Shown: positions 26,201 to 34,466, counted from the stretch's first letter. The stretch is 64,000 bases of DNA from Abyssalbus ytuae (GCF_022807975.1 NZ_CP094358.1:2232001-2296000), one strand, 5' to 3'. Translations and numbers: made by a program. The notes: generated from the letters alone by a model not told the origin.

Positions 26201-26776
26201 AAACCCTTAATAATCATGATTGCCATTTTCCTAAGCTTCATTGGTGTTTTTGGAGGGTTAATGATTACGGGGTGGTCATTTGTAATTATGATGACCATGA
26301 TGGGAATAATATCATTAGCAGGGATTGTGGTTAACAACGGTGTGGTACTGTTAGATTATACCCAGCTATTAATAGACAGAAAGAAAGTAGAACTCGACAT
26401 GAATCAACGGGAATTTCTCTCCAAAGATCACATGAAAGAAATTATAGTAAGAGGCGGAAGAGCCAGGTTAAGGCCGGTGTTGCTAACAGCTATTACAACC
26501 ATTCTGGGTCTTATTCCGCTGGCAATTGGTTTAAACATAGATTTCTATTCATTATTTACCGATTTAAACCCTCATATTTACTTTGGTGGTGATAATGTAA
26601 TTTTCTGGGGGCCCCTGGCCTGGACCGTTATTTTCGGTTTGTTTGTAGCTACCTTCCTAACCCTGGTAATAGTGCCGTTATTATTCTATATGACCTATAA
26701 AATAAAAGTAAGAATAAGATCCTTTAGAAATAAAGGAAACAATAAAAACGAAGCCATACAGGAAGAAATGATATAA
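23270..26776 (+). CDS. RND-family efflux pump, inner-membrane subunit (AcrB/HAE1-like)
   Basis: A 1168-residue proton-driven pump, longer than the roughly 1040 of AcrB. Twelve membrane helices flank two large periplasmic loops. The proton-relay segment GLIMGLGMLVDNGIVVVENV (helix 4) carries the usual aspartate but ND rather than DD, as in many non-enterobacterial RND proteins. The central cytoplasmic region is extended (about residues 500-590) with extra hydrophobic stretches, and it has a GAGNPQTEGG loop. Substrates are unknown; the TetR gene suggests drugs or lipophilic compounds. It ends at a very strong hairpin. Confidence 0.94.
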   Translation: MAAHKKKTDKEFRLSSWAIDNKTNIYVMIFIFLIMGLSAYNSMPREDFPEIKETKIYISTPYPGNTAEDVEKLITDPLEDRLKDLSNVVEILSTSQEDYSIITVEFDENISVDNARQKVKDEVDSEKASEDWPVFNNAKVEPNVFDLNFSEEIPILNINFIGDYPVEKLKEYAEYLQDKIEDLPEIKKADIRGAQEKEVEVAVDIYKMMAAKVSFDDVLNAIRNGNVTMSAGNLITSGQRRTIRVLGEIEKPSELQNFVVKSEDGAVYLRDIASISFKEEDKTTYAREFGNNVVMLDVKKRSGKNMINATEKIKKIIEEAKEDYFPPNLEITTTSDQSEKTLNQVSDLVNNIIFGIILVVTVLMFFLGFRNALFVGFAIPMSMFMSFMIIQALGYTLNTMILFGLIMGLGMLVDNGIVVVENVYRLMEEEGMSRKKAAKKGIGEIAFPIIISTATTVAAFIPLGMWPGVMGEFMIFFPITLSVVLGSSLFVAIFINSMLVSEFMETGEKVLTRKQLIRLSLILGIPGILILLVGGEMRGLGTLMIFTVLMFWAYKYIIKGWADKFQRKTLTWMESKYQSTLKYALKGWHPRGIVIGTFVLLIIVFILFGGSLGSGRTKVEFFPDNTPNQIVVYIEYPQGTDIEKTNAITLDIEKRVYDIINDPEYVDENGKNFLVESAVSQVGEGAGNPQTEGGSGAEMPHRGKITATMREYKYRKGKDSELLRKKIQEALRDVYPGVAISVEKDPVGPPAGYPVNIEIKGDDYDELIATAENMRDFLNSRNIPGIEELKIDVNKRKPGMKVMVDREKAGELGVAVGQVSNQLRRSLFGEKAGIYKEDGEDYDINVRFREKDRYNTSALFNQNIIFRDQSNGQIKEIPVSAVTTQKNTSSFSAIKHRNLKRVVLLYSGLAPGFTDAAAVVGQIEKEMENFNKPQTVEIDYTGQIEEQNKQMSFLMGAFFSGLGLIMLILIFQFNSISKPLIIMIAIFLSFIGVFGGLMITGWSFVIMMTMMGIISLAGIVVNNGVVLLDYTQLLIDRKKVELDMNQREFLSKDHMKEIIVRGGRARLRPVLLTAITTILGLIPLAIGLNIDFYSLFTDLNPHIYFGGDNVIFWGPLAWTVIFGLFVATFLTLVIVPLLFYMTYKIKVRIRSFRNKGNNKNEAIQEEMI

Positions 26777-26782
26777 ATTAAC

Positions 26783-26826
26783 TAAGGCTGTCCGGAAAAG
26801 TACTTTTCCGGACAGCCTTAATTTTT
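26783..26826 (+). terminator. Terminator of the efflux operon
   Basis: A perfect 38-base palindrome (arms 26783-26800 and 26803-26820 around TA) directly after the pump stop, followed by ATTTTT. The stem is unusually long and self-complementary. It may also stop transcripts from the minus-strand gene that ends at 26843. Confidence 0.88.
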
Positions 26827-26842
26827 AATACAGCCTAAAAAA

Positions 26843-27412
26843 TTATCTTTCTAAGGTTACGTTTAGCTTACCGCTTAAATCAATATCCAACGCTCCGAGG
26901 TCTTCAAGTTCTTCAACTGGAACAAGAACATCCGCTTGTGTAAGATCAATTCGAAAGCGTATTTTATTTTCGGTTAATTCCATCAATTGATAAGTAACTT
27001 CTATTCCCTCTTCTTCAGTAATAAAATTGTTACCCTCAATTGCCCATGGTCCGTTTAAAACCTCATCTTCCAAATCACTCGTATCCACCAAAATTTCCTG
27101 TGTGTCAGACACCCCTAAAAAAGAGGATGTAAAAACCAGGGTAAAACTACCGGCAGAGGTTACTATATCAGGATCTTTAGAAAAAGCAACAGCATAATCG
27201 TAGTCTTTCCCATAAGCAGAAAATTGGCCGGATATGCTTCCTTCATCAAAAGTCATAGTCATTTTACCATCATCAATTTTATAATCGGTTAAATTCCATT
27301 CTCCCGTAATATCAACATTCGGGTCTATAACTCCCTGTTCATTATCATCATCTTTACTGCAGGAAATAAACGTAAGGAGGAAAATTAAAAAAGAAATTCT
27401 AATTGTTTTCAT
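26843..27412 (-). CDS. Lipoprotein of unknown function
   Basis: A 189-residue lipoprotein with signal peptide and lipobox TFISC near residue 18, then an acidic linker KDDDNEQ. The body starts GEWNLTDYKIDDGKMTMTF and alternates short beta strands with DPDIVTSAGSFTLVF. The pattern recalls small lipocalin-like or beta-sandwich lipoproteins, which often begin with a G-x-W motif, but I do not place it in a named family. It is convergent with the efflux operon. Confidence 0.75.
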   Translation of the reverse strand: MKTIRISFLIFLLTFISCSKDDDNEQGVIDPNVDITGEWNLTDYKIDDGKMTMTFDEGSISGQFSAYGKDYDYAVAFSKDPDIVTSAGSFTLVFTSSFLGVSDTQEILVDTSDLEDEVLNGPWAIEGNNFITEEEGIEVTYQLMELTENKIRFRIDLTQADVLVPVEELEDLGALDIDLSGKLNVTLER

Positions 27413-27548
27413 AATGTAAAATTCAGGATTATCTATTAAAGCAAAAAAAAGATATTTTTACTTAATAAAAAAACTATCTCACTTAATACAGCTATTTTTA
27501 TTTTCTAACCTCAGCTCCCCAAAGTCTCTGATTTCCTGGGAAAACAAG

Positions 27549-27835
27549 CATCTGAAAAAATTTCGTAGTTACCACTTTAACAGAATATAGTTATAAATTT
27601 AACACATTATGCTTATTATTTTTAATAAATGTGGCTACGAAACAAATATTTCGTAACCAAAAAACAACAAAAACCTAAGCATAAAAGGAAAGATTCCTGC
27701 CTAAGGCTTAATAAAAACATAGTTACGAAACAAAAAACTTATGCTGACAAAAAAAAATTTCATAAGCAGGGAATAAACATTTTGTAGTTACAAAAAAAAT
27801 TTTTGTAAGCACGAAAAAAAATTTCGTAGGCATGA
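27549..27835. repeat. Cluster of AT-rich palindromic elements
   Basis: Several copies of TACGAAA or TTTCGTA in a 560-base gap without a credible gene. Clear dyads are TACGAAA-(6)-TTTCGTA at 27636-27655, CTTATG/CATAAG at 27738-27766, TACAAAAA-AAA-TTTTTGTA at 27789-27807, and ACGAAA/TTTCGT at 27811-27827. Many are preceded by GTTAC or followed by AAGCA or AACC, so they look like degenerate copies of one element. The remainder of 27413-27972 holds only a terminator. Confidence 0.6.
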
Positions 27836-27923
27836 AATTGGAAAAAATATAGGTAAAAACTTTATGTAGTGTAAGGGAAAACCTTAAAGAATCAGGCGGT
27901 AAGATTTGGAAAACACATAAAAA

Positions 27924-27951
27924 AAGAGACTGTTTTTTCAAACAGCCTCTT
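27924..27951 (-). terminator. Terminator of the MORN-like gene
   Basis: A 12-bp stem (27924-27935 with 27940-27951, one mismatch) and a 4-base loop, followed on the minus strand by seven T. Confidence 0.8.
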
Positions 27952-27972
27952 ACTTTTTTTCTCCTTGGAACG

Positions 27973-28323
27973 TTATTTTGTCACCAGGGTTTTCGTTTTA
28001 TCCCAGTTAACAACATTCACTATTTTGTTTTGTTCATAATCAATCTCGGTTAATTTATCATCGGCCCACATAAACCATTTTCCAACTTTTTTCCCTTCTT
28101 CATATTGAGCCACTGCGGTTTTTTCTCCTTCAGCATTAAAAGCGATCCACTCACCATGAGGTTTTTCGTTTAAAATATATCCTGTTTGTGCAATCTGTCC
28201 GTTATCATGAAAATATGTTGCTTTAATCATATCTCCTTCCTTTTCAAATGTAGGTTTATTATCTTGTTGAGCCATCAACGCAACTGAAAATAACATAGCA
28301 AAAGTTAAAATCAAATTTCTCAT
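27973..28323 (-). CDS. Secreted MORN/YwqK-type repeat protein
   Basis: A 116-residue exported protein. I take the start at 28323 (MRNLILTFAMLFSVALMAQ), which gives a clean signal peptide and has GGGAG just upstream; an in-frame ATG at 28350 would add nine residues before it. The body has two to three repeats of the toxin-antitoxin YwqK/MORN-type pattern: YFHDNGQIAQTGYI, GEWIAFNAEGEKTAVAQYEE and KVGKWFMW. Such proteins are common and uncharacterised in Bacteroidota; the YwqK antitoxin label is a family name and does not prove a toxin system here. No toxin gene is adjacent. Confidence 0.8.
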   Translation of the reverse strand: MRNLILTFAMLFSVALMAQQDNKPTFEKEGDMIKATYFHDNGQIAQTGYILNEKPHGEWIAFNAEGEKTAVAQYEEGKKVGKWFMWADDKLTEIDYEQNKIVNVVNWDKTKTLVTK

Positions 28324-28374
28324 CTCCCTTATATTTAATGTATTAAACAATCCTTTTTATTTACATTTACATAA

Positions 28375-28382
28375 CAAATATA
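28375..28382 (-). promoter_or_regulatory. -7 promoter element of the MORN-like gene
   Basis: TATATTTG on the minus strand, a full TAnnTTTG match, about 50 bases before the chosen start. Confidence 0.5.
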
Positions 28383-28543
28383 CATAAAATTTACTTTTAA
28401 GCAACATTTACATAACATTAAATTAACATTGAAACTTTAAAAAATTGAATTTTAGATATTTAACTGTTAAAAAGTGTTATTGTTTACCTGGCATAGCACA
28501 TAAAAACAACTCCAAAAAAGTTTATTAAGCATTTCTATCTTCT

Positions 28544-28551
28544 TACATTTG
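28544..28551 (+). promoter_or_regulatory. -7 promoter element of aspS
   Basis: TACATTTG matches TAnnTTTG. TTTA at 28521-28524 lies 19 bases upstream, one base off the -33 TTTG box at the right spacing. The ATG is 23 bases downstream. Confidence 0.6.
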
Positions 28552-28574
28552 CATCTTTAAAATAAGATTAAACT

Positions 28575-30326
28575 ATGTATAGAAGTCATACTTGTGGTGA
28601 ATTACGTTTGGCACATGTTAATAACGAAGTTACTCTGGCAGGATGGGTACAAAAAACCCGCGATAAAGGGTTTATGGTATGGGTAGATTTAAGAGACCGT
28701 TACGGAATTACCCAGTTAATTTTTGATGAAGAAAGAACTCCTGCCCATATATTTGAAAAAGCGGGAGAGCTGGGAAGAGAATTTGTAATACAGGTTACAG
28801 GTAAAGTTATTGAGCGTGAGTCTAAAAACAAAAATATCCCTACAGGAGAGGTGGAAATATTAGTTTCCGGCTTAACTATACTGAATTCAGCAAACCTGCC
28901 CCCTTTTACTATAGAAGATGAAACAGATGGCGGTGAAGATATAAGAATGAAATACCGTTACCTGGATATCAGGAGGACGCCGGTAAAAAATAGTCTTATG
29001 TTCCGACACAAAGTAGCTATGGAAGTAAGAAACTATCTTTCGGAAAAAGAATTCATAGAAGTTGAAACTCCCTATTTAATAAAATCCACTCCCGAGGGAG
29101 CAAGAGATTTTGTGGTGCCTTCACGAATGAATGAAGGAGAATTTTATGCACTGCCACAATCACCTCAAACATTTAAACAATTGCTCATGGTGGGTGGCAT
29201 GGATAAATATTTTCAAATAGTAAAATGTTTCAGGGACGAAGATCTAAGAGCTGACAGACAGCCGGAGTTTACACAAATAGATTGTGAAATGGCCTTTGTA
29301 GAGCAGGAAGATATTTTAAATGTGTTTGAAGGGCTCACCAGACATTTGCTACAAGCTATAAAAGGTGTTGAAGTAGATCAATTTCCTCGCATGACTTTTG
29401 ATGAAGCTATGCGCCGGTATGGAAATGATAAACCTGACATCCGGTTTGGAATGGAGTTTGGCGAACTTAACGAAGTTGCACAACATAAAGATTTTAATGT
29501 CTTTAACAATGCCGAACTGGTAGTGGGAATTGCAGTTCCTTGCGGTGCATCTTATACCAGAAAAGAAATTGACGAACTGATTAATTGGGTAAAACGTCCT
29601 CAAGTAGGGGCTTTAGGAATGGTATATGTAAAATACAATGAAGACGGTAGTTATAAATCTTCTGTGGATAAATTTTACGATGCTGAGGATTTTGAAAAAT
29701 GGGCTGAAATTACAGGGGCTACACCAGGTGATTTAATTTGTGTTCTTTCGGGAAATAAAAACAAGGTACGTACCCAATTAAGTGCATTAAGGATGGAACT
29801 GGCCGAAAGGCTTGGATTAAGAAACTCCGATGAATTTGCACCACTGTGGGTAGTAGATTTCCCTTTATTGGAGTGGGATGAAGAAACCGGGCGTTATCAC
29901 GCAATGCATCACCCTTTTACTTCTCCTAAACCTGAAGATCTGAATTTACTGGAAACAAACCCCGGCAAAGTAAGGGCCAATGCCTATGATTTGGTGTTAA
30001 ACGGAAATGAAATAGGAGGAGGCTCCATAAGAATACACGATAAAGAACTTCAAAGTAAAATGTTTTCTCTTTTAGGCTTTACCAAAGAACAGGCCCAGGC
30101 TCAGTTTGGATTTTTAATGAATGCTTTTCAATACGGGGCACCACCTCACGGAGGGCTTGCTTTTGGCTTTGACCGGCTTGTCGCAATTTTGGGGGGTCAG
30201 GAAACTATAAGAGATTTTATTGCATTTCCTAAAAATAATGCGGGCAGGGATGTTATGATTGATGCTCCTTCTCCTATTGACGATGAACAATTGGAAGAAC
30301 TGCATATAAAACTTGACCTAAAATAA
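28575..30326 (+). CDS. aspS: Aspartyl-tRNA synthetase
   Basis: A 583-residue class IIb synthetase that charges tRNA-Asp. The N-terminal OB-fold anticodon-binding domain is about residues 1-105 ([20 protein letters not shown]). The catalytic core has motif 2 [18 protein letters not shown] and motif 3 [13 protein letters not shown] near the end. A bacterial GAD insertion domain sits at about 285-415, so this is the long bacterial type. It is monocistronic by its own promoter element and terminator. Confidence 0.97.
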   Translation: MYRSHTCGELRLAHVNNEVTLAGWVQKTRDKGFMVWVDLRDRYGITQLIFDEERTPAHIFEKAGELGREFVIQVTGKVIERESKNKNIPTGEVEILVSGLTILNSANLPPFTIEDETDGGEDIRMKYRYLDIRRTPVKNSLMFRHKVAMEVRNYLSEKEFIEVETPYLIKSTPEGARDFVVPSRMNEGEFYALPQSPQTFKQLLMVGGMDKYFQIVKCFRDEDLRADRQPEFTQIDCEMAFVEQEDILNVFEGLTRHLLQAIKGVEVDQFPRMTFDEAMRRYGNDKPDIRFGMEFGELNEVAQHKDFNVFNNAELVVGIAVPCGASYTRKEIDELINWVKRPQVGALGMVYVKYNEDGSYKSSVDKFYDAEDFEKWAEITGATPGDLICVLSGNKNKVRTQLSALRMELAERLGLRNSDEFAPLWVVDFPLLEWDEETGRYHAMHHPFTSPKPEDLNLLETNPGKVRANAYDLVLNGNEIGGGSIRIHDKELQSKMFSLLGFTKEQAQAQFGFLMNAFQYGAPPHGGLAFGFDRLVAILGGQETIRDFIAFPKNNAGRDVMIDAPSPIDDEQLEELHIKLDLK

Positions 30327-30344
30327 ATTGAGTCCTAATTAAAC

Positions 30345-30372
30345 AAATCCCGTTAAAAAAGCGGGATTTTTT
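30345..30372 (+). terminator. Rho-independent terminator of aspS
   Basis: An 8-bp stem AAATCCCG/CGGGATTT (30345-30352 with 30362-30369), a 9-base A-rich loop and a T run to 30372. Confidence 0.85.
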
Positions 30373-30374
30373 AA

Positions 30375-30382
30375 TACATTTG
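30375..30382 (+). promoter_or_regulatory. Possible -7 element of the ClC gene
   Basis: TACATTTG matches TAnnTTTG but ends only 3 bases before the ATG at 30386. Use of this element would give an almost leaderless message; it may be coincidence. Confidence 0.3.
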
Positions 30383-30385
30383 AAT

Positions 30386-32173
30386 ATGCCAAATCATAAA
30401 AAATCATTATTAACCCGCTTTCTTATATGGAGATATAAAAATATTTCCAATAAGAATTTCTTATTTATATTAAGCATATTAATAGGGTTATTGGCAGGAT
30501 TGGCAGCTGTGGTTTTAAAGAACCTTACTTTTACTATCCAGGCCTTTTTGGAAAAAGGTATAGTTTTCTCTAAAAACCAATTGTATTTTATATTGCCTTC
30601 AATAGGCCTTATTCTTGTATATTTTATTTCAAAATACATACTCAAAAAAACTCCGGAGCACGCAATAGCTTCTATCATCTATTCTTTATCAAAAAAAACG
30701 GGGTTAATTCCTTTTTCTAAAATTTATGTTCCGTTAATTACAGCCCCTTTAACAGTAGGTTTTGGAGGGTCAGTGGGTTTATTAGGTCCGGCTGCCGCTT
30801 CAGGTTCGGCTATCGCATCTAATGTTAGCAGGTTGTTTCATGTAGAAAGCAAGACAAGAATTTTATTGGTGGGGTGTGCTTCTGCTGCTGCAATTTCATC
30901 AATATTCAAATCTCCCATTGCGGCTATAATTTTTGCGGTGGAAGTATTTAGCCTGGATTTAACTTTTGCTTCCTTAATTCCCTTGTTACTAGCTTCCGTA
31001 TCAGCTGTGATTACCTCCTATTTTTTTCAGGGGGATGCAGTTTTATTTGATTTTTATATTACAGAAAAATTTGAAATAAAAGATACTATTTTCTATATCT
31101 TGCTTGGTATTGGTACTGCATTTGCTTCAATTTATTTTACTAAAATGTATTTTGCCATTACAAAGGTGTTTAACAGGTTTTCAAACCCATTTAAACGCCT
31201 TATTGTGGGAGGATTGACTATAGGTGTCATTCTTTATTTCATCCCTGCATTGTATGGTGAGGGTTTTGGTTTTATTAATAATTTGCTTGCAGGAAATCAT
31301 ATAAAGGCCATAGGGGTTACTCCTTTTGATACATACAGAGATAATATATGGGTGGTAATAGCTCTTCTTTTTGGGATTACCATCTTTAAAGCTATTGCCA
31401 TGACAGCAACTTTGGCATCAGGAGGCTCAGGAGGAATTTTTATCCCTACACTGGTTATGGGCAGTGCGCTGGGAAATATTTTTGCGAAGGTGTTAAATAA
31501 CATTGGTTTAAATCTTCATGTTTCTGAAATTAATTTTACCCTGGTAGGAATGGCAGGATTAATAGCCGGGGTACTCCACGCTCCTTTAACCGCTATATTC
31601 CTTATTGCAGAAATCACCGGAGGTTATGGTTTGTTTGTTCCGCTTATGTTAACCTGTGCTATTTCTTTCCTGATAAATAAAAATGCCCTTGACTTTACTA
31701 TTTATACAAGAGAACTTGCCGAAAGAGGGGAACTGTTAACTCATAATAAAGACCAGACAGTACTTAACCTCATGAATTTAGATGCGGTAATAGAAGATAA
31801 TTTCGTACCCATACACAATGAGATGTATTTAGGAGAGATGCTTCACAACGGGGTAGCCAAGTCATCCCGGAACCTTTTCCCTATTGTAAATGACAACGGA
31901 GAACTGGAAGGTATCATTCTGCTGGATGACATCAGGGAATTTATGTTTGAAAAAACACTGTATAACAGTGTAAAAGTAAAAGATTTAATGCATGACGCCC
32001 CTGATTATATTATCTATGAAGAAGATAATGTGAAAGATGTTATGAAAAAATTTCAGGATAGTGGTGCCTGGAATTTACCCGTAATAAAAAAAGGTAAATA
32101 TTGTGGCTTTGTATCTAAATCTAAATTACTCACTGCGTATAGAAGAAAGTTAATTAATTTTACAGAAGAATAA
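30386..32173 (+). CDS. ClC-family chloride channel/antiporter with CBS pair
   Basis: A 595-residue membrane protein. The ClC core is about residues 20-440, with family blocks GFGGSVGLLGPAAASGSAIAS, FKSPIAAIIFAVEV and ASGGSGGIFIPTLVMGSALG. Two CBS domains (about 455-590) probably bind nucleotides and gate transport. At the position of the external gating glutamate (E148 of the E. coli exchanger, in GREGP) this protein has leucine (GLLGP, L133), which is unusual. I use the ATG at 30386; an in-frame TTG six bases earlier lies inside the -7-like element. It follows the aspS terminator directly. Confidence 0.92.
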   Translation: MPNHKKSLLTRFLIWRYKNISNKNFLFILSILIGLLAGLAAVVLKNLTFTIQAFLEKGIVFSKNQLYFILPSIGLILVYFISKYILKKTPEHAIASIIYSLSKKTGLIPFSKIYVPLITAPLTVGFGGSVGLLGPAAASGSAIASNVSRLFHVESKTRILLVGCASAAAISSIFKSPIAAIIFAVEVFSLDLTFASLIPLLLASVSAVITSYFFQGDAVLFDFYITEKFEIKDTIFYILLGIGTAFASIYFTKMYFAITKVFNRFSNPFKRLIVGGLTIGVILYFIPALYGEGFGFINNLLAGNHIKAIGVTPFDTYRDNIWVVIALLFGITIFKAIAMTATLASGGSGGIFIPTLVMGSALGNIFAKVLNNIGLNLHVSEINFTLVGMAGLIAGVLHAPLTAIFLIAEITGGYGLFVPLMLTCAISFLINKNALDFTIYTRELAERGELLTHNKDQTVLNLMNLDAVIEDNFVPIHNEMYLGEMLHNGVAKSSRNLFPIVNDNGELEGIILLDDIREFMFEKTLYNSVKVKDLMHDAPDYIIYEEDNVKDVMKKFQDSGAWNLPVIKKGKYCGFVSKSKLLTAYRRKLINFTEE

Positions 32174-32217
32174 ATTCCTTTTCAAACAACCATCTGGTTT
32201 AATAAAAATTTAAACGT

Positions 32218-32472
32218 GTGAAAAAAATAATCCTTATTTTATTTATACTAATAGTTACAGCCATTGGCTACGGGTTTTATATAAAAAACACCGGCGAAGA
32301 ACTTAAAGGTGACCGGGTTATTGGACTTGCGGTTTTGGCAATTGCCTTTGTTTTTATGCCTCTATTTATAATTTACAGATCCAGGGGAAAAAAGTTTAAA
32401 GATTATATGCTCACCAAGGAAAACTTTGATAAAATGAAAGAAAAAGATGAAGTCCGCAACAAAAAAAATTAA
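32218..32472 (+). CDS. Small two-helix membrane protein
   Basis: An 84-residue protein starting with GTG at 32218. It has two hydrophobic helices (about residues 3-20 and 38-52) separated by a polar loop KNTGEELKGDR, then a basic, charged tail. No family recognised. The 44-base distance after the ClC gene with no terminator suggests co-transcription, but nothing ties them functionally. The highly charged tail KKFKDYMLTKENFDKMKEK suggests a cytoplasmic face. Confidence 0.75.
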   Translation: MKKIILILFILIVTAIGYGFYIKNTGEELKGDRVIGLAVLAIAFVFMPLFIIYRSRGKKFKDYMLTKENFDKMKEKDEVRNKKN

Positions 32473-32524
32473 TTTTTAGCAAAGAAAAAACCTTATTTTA
32501 ATATCATTTATCATTTTAAATATT

Positions 32525-32784
32525 ACCTTTAGTCATTTAATTTTTTATTTATTTTTTAAAATGACTGGTACAGTAAAATTTTTTAATGACTCTAAAGGCT
32601 ATGGTTTTATTACTAACGACCAAACCGGAAGAGACATTTTTGTTCATGTTTCCGCCCTAAACGGAGTTGAACTTAAAGACGGTGACAAAGTAGAATATCA
32701 AGAAGAAGAGGGAAGAAAAGGAAAAGTAGCTGCAAATGTGCAGGTAATTTGATAAATTATATTTTATTTTGAATGACTAAAGGT
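32525..32784. repeat. 13-bp inverted repeat flanking the cold-shock gene
   Basis: ACCTTTAGTCATT at 32525-32537 and its exact complement AATGACTAAAGGT at 32772-32784 lie on either side of the csp gene. The left arm also looks like a near-consensus -7 element (TACCTTTA), and the right arm runs into the terminator stem. Confidence 0.6.
32561..32752 (+). CDS. Cold-shock domain protein (CspA family)
   Basis: A 63-residue OB-fold RNA chaperone. RNP1 is KGYGFI (12-17) and RNP2 is DIFVHV (25-30), with surface aromatics F8, Y14, F16 and F27. The standard length for CspA-type proteins is 65-70. An 88-base gap upstream and a hairpin terminator downstream make it a separate transcript. A 13-bp inverted repeat brackets the gene. 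Whether it is cold-induced cannot be told from sequence alone. Confidence 0.95.
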   Translation: MTGTVKFFNDSKGYGFITNDQTGRDIFVHVSALNGVELKDGDKVEYQEEEGRKGKVAANVQVI

Positions 32785-32811
32785 TACCTGAATTTTCAGG
32801 TAACCTTTTTT
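32779..32811 (+). terminator. Rho-independent terminator of the cold-shock gene
   Basis: A 12-bp stem AAAGGTTACCTG/CAGGTAACCTTT (32779-32790 with 32797-32808), a 6-base loop and a T run. Confidence 0.88.
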
Positions 32812-33262
32812 AATTTAAGTTCCTTTTTTGAATAAAAAACTTCTTTAACAGCATAGAAGCCTCCTCTTCCATAACACCTCCTTTTATAATTGTTTTAGGA
32901 TGTAATTTACCTCCCATTTTTTTATAACCTCTTTGCTCATCTTTTGCCGCATAAACAACATTACTTATCTGGCTCCAGTAAAGGGCTCCTGCACACATCT
33001 GGCATGGCTCTAAGGTAATATACAAGGTACATCCTCTAAGATACTTTCCTCCCAGAAAATTTGCTGCAGCAGTTATGGCCTGCATTTCGGCATGGGCAGT
33101 GACATCATTCAAAGTTTGAGTAAGATTGTGGGCCCTGGCAATTATTTTATTGTCAATAACAATAACGGCCCCTACAGGAATTTCGCCTTTCTCAAAAGCT
33201 GTTTCAGCTTCCTGAAGCGCTTTTTTCATAAAATAATTATCATCAAAAGGTATTAACATCAA
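32810..33262 (-). CDS. tadA: tRNA-specific adenosine deaminase TadA
   Basis: A 150-residue zinc deaminase that makes inosine at position 34 of tRNA-Arg(ACG). The zinc site is H57-A-E59 in VTAHAEMQAI and C87/C90 in LEPCQMCAGAL; E59 shuttles the proton. The start is uncertain: Met1, Met2 and Met12 are all possible, and a -7 element ends one base before Met1. The segment PFDDNYFMKKALQEAE is typical of homologue N-termini, so Met1 or Met2 is preferred. Convergent with the cold-shock gene. Confidence 0.93.
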   Translation of the reverse strand: MMLIPFDDNYFMKKALQEAETAFEKGEIPVGAVIVIDNKIIARAHNLTQTLNDVTAHAEMQAITAAANFLGGKYLRGCTLYITLEPCQMCAGALYWSQISNVVYAAKDEQRGYKKMGGKLHPKTIIKGGVMEEEASMLLKKFFIQKRNLN

Positions 33263-33263
33263 A

Positions 33264-33271
33264 CAAAAATA
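33264..33271 (-). promoter_or_regulatory. -7 promoter element of tadA
   Basis: TATTTTTG on the minus strand, a full TAnnTTTG match immediately before the first possible start codon, implying a very short leader. Confidence 0.4.
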
Positions 33272-33296
33272 ATATATTGAGTGAATGTAAAATAAA

Positions 33297-33324
33297 AAAG
33301 CACCTAAATTTAAATAGGTGCTTT
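33297..33324 (-). terminator. Terminator of the lipoprotein gene at 33354
   Basis: A 10-bp stem AAAGCACCTA/TAGGTGCTTT with an 8-base loop, followed on the minus strand by TTTATTTT. Confidence 0.83.
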
Positions 33325-33353
33325 CAATATATGGAGATTTTAAACAAAAAATC

Positions 33354-34439
33354 TTACTTATTGAAGTAGCTTTTATAACTAGAATCTATATCTTCTTCCA
33401 ATATAATCAATGAATTACCACTCAATATCACTTTAGCAGATCCTACATAAGCATCACCCTCTTCATAAGTGCCTGAATACTCTTCGTCACCATATCTGTC
33501 TATATATTCATATCTAACAATATATATCTCTTCTTTTTCGGCGTTATATGCCCAATAACCTTTGGTCCAATAATAATCTTCAACTTTTACATAAATTGCT
33601 TTACATTCATTTACCGAAGCTTCATAATCAAGCTCATTTTCATACCCGCTTGTTTCGTAAACATAAGTGCCATCAACTTTCAGGTTTAATGTACCACTGT
33701 CTACTAATCCACAGTACTGGTATTCTACTATGGTATCATCCTCACATGAAAAGTTAGAATTATAGTCATCACATATTTCTTCTCCTACAATATATGAATA
33801 AGTCTCTTCCATGTAAGTTTCTTCTTCTTTTTCCAGGTTCCATACTGCTACCAAATCATTCTTTCCTCCCCAACTCTCTACGGTAATACAAACTTCCTGA
33901 GGTGCACTAATGTTTCCATTTGCATCATAAACACAAATTACATAACAAAATGTCCCAGGTTCAAGTGATGTTTCAAAATCAACATCAATTTCTACATCTG
34001 CCTCAACTTCTATGGCCTGAACTGTTTTTTTTACAGAACGTTTTTTAATATGCTGCGGAACCGATTTTCCTGATAAAGCTGAAAAATCTATATCAAAATA
34101 TTCATTTGCCACCTCTCCATCAACATTTTTAATTTGTAAATAAGCTCCGGTCAATTCCGTATCAGAATTAATTGCAATATCAAACCCTTCTGTTTGTAAT
34201 GCTGATGTTCCTGAGACTACTTCAAAAGAAATTGCTTCATTAGGTGTTGGTGGAGTACCTGCTTCTTTGGTTGCCCCTTCTATTAAAATTTTACTTACTA
34301 CTTCTGATGATTCTATAGGTGTATTTTCTATTTCCTCCGATTCCTGATCCGGGTTGTTTGAAGAATCATCGGAACTACATGAAAAAAGGAATAACCCCGA
34401 GAATAGTAATGCATACGCATAAATAAATTTGATTTTCAT
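33354..34439 (-). CDS. Large acidic lipoprotein of unknown function
   Basis: A 361-residue lipoprotein with lipobox FLFSC near residue 21 and a Ser/Asp/Glu-rich linker to about residue 45. Residues about 50-190 look like a beta-sandwich (GAYLQIKNVDGEVANEYFD, FCYVICVYDANGN). The C-terminal half is rich in Tyr, Glu and Asp and contains a cysteine cluster (EEICDDYNSNFSCEDD, EYQYCG), with a lipocalin-like W-x-L-E-K-E start near 200. No named family recognised. It has its own promoter element and terminator. Confidence 0.75.
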   Translation of the reverse strand: MKIKFIYAYALLFSGLFLFSCSSDDSSNNPDQESEEIENTPIESSEVVSKILIEGATKEAGTPPTPNEAISFEVVSGTSALQTEGFDIAINSDTELTGAYLQIKNVDGEVANEYFDIDFSALSGKSVPQHIKKRSVKKTVQAIEVEADVEIDVDFETSLEPGTFCYVICVYDANGNISAPQEVCITVESWGGKNDLVAVWNLEKEEETYMEETYSYIVGEEICDDYNSNFSCEDDTIVEYQYCGLVDSGTLNLKVDGTYVYETSGYENELDYEASVNECKAIYVKVEDYYWTKGYWAYNAEKEEIYIVRYEYIDRYGDEEYSGTYEEGDAYVGSAKVILSGNSLIILEEDIDSSYKSYFNK

Positions 34440-34466
34440 AAAATTTGGTTTTAATATTTAGAAAAA

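Noticed and set aside
27723-27941. 72-codon minus-strand frame
   Set aside because: Phe/Lys/Leu-rich low-complexity translation running through AT-rich palindromes, with no start signal or family.
27973-28323. YwqK-type name suggesting a toxin-antitoxin pair
   Set aside because: The protein has a signal peptide and repeats only, and no toxin gene lies beside it.
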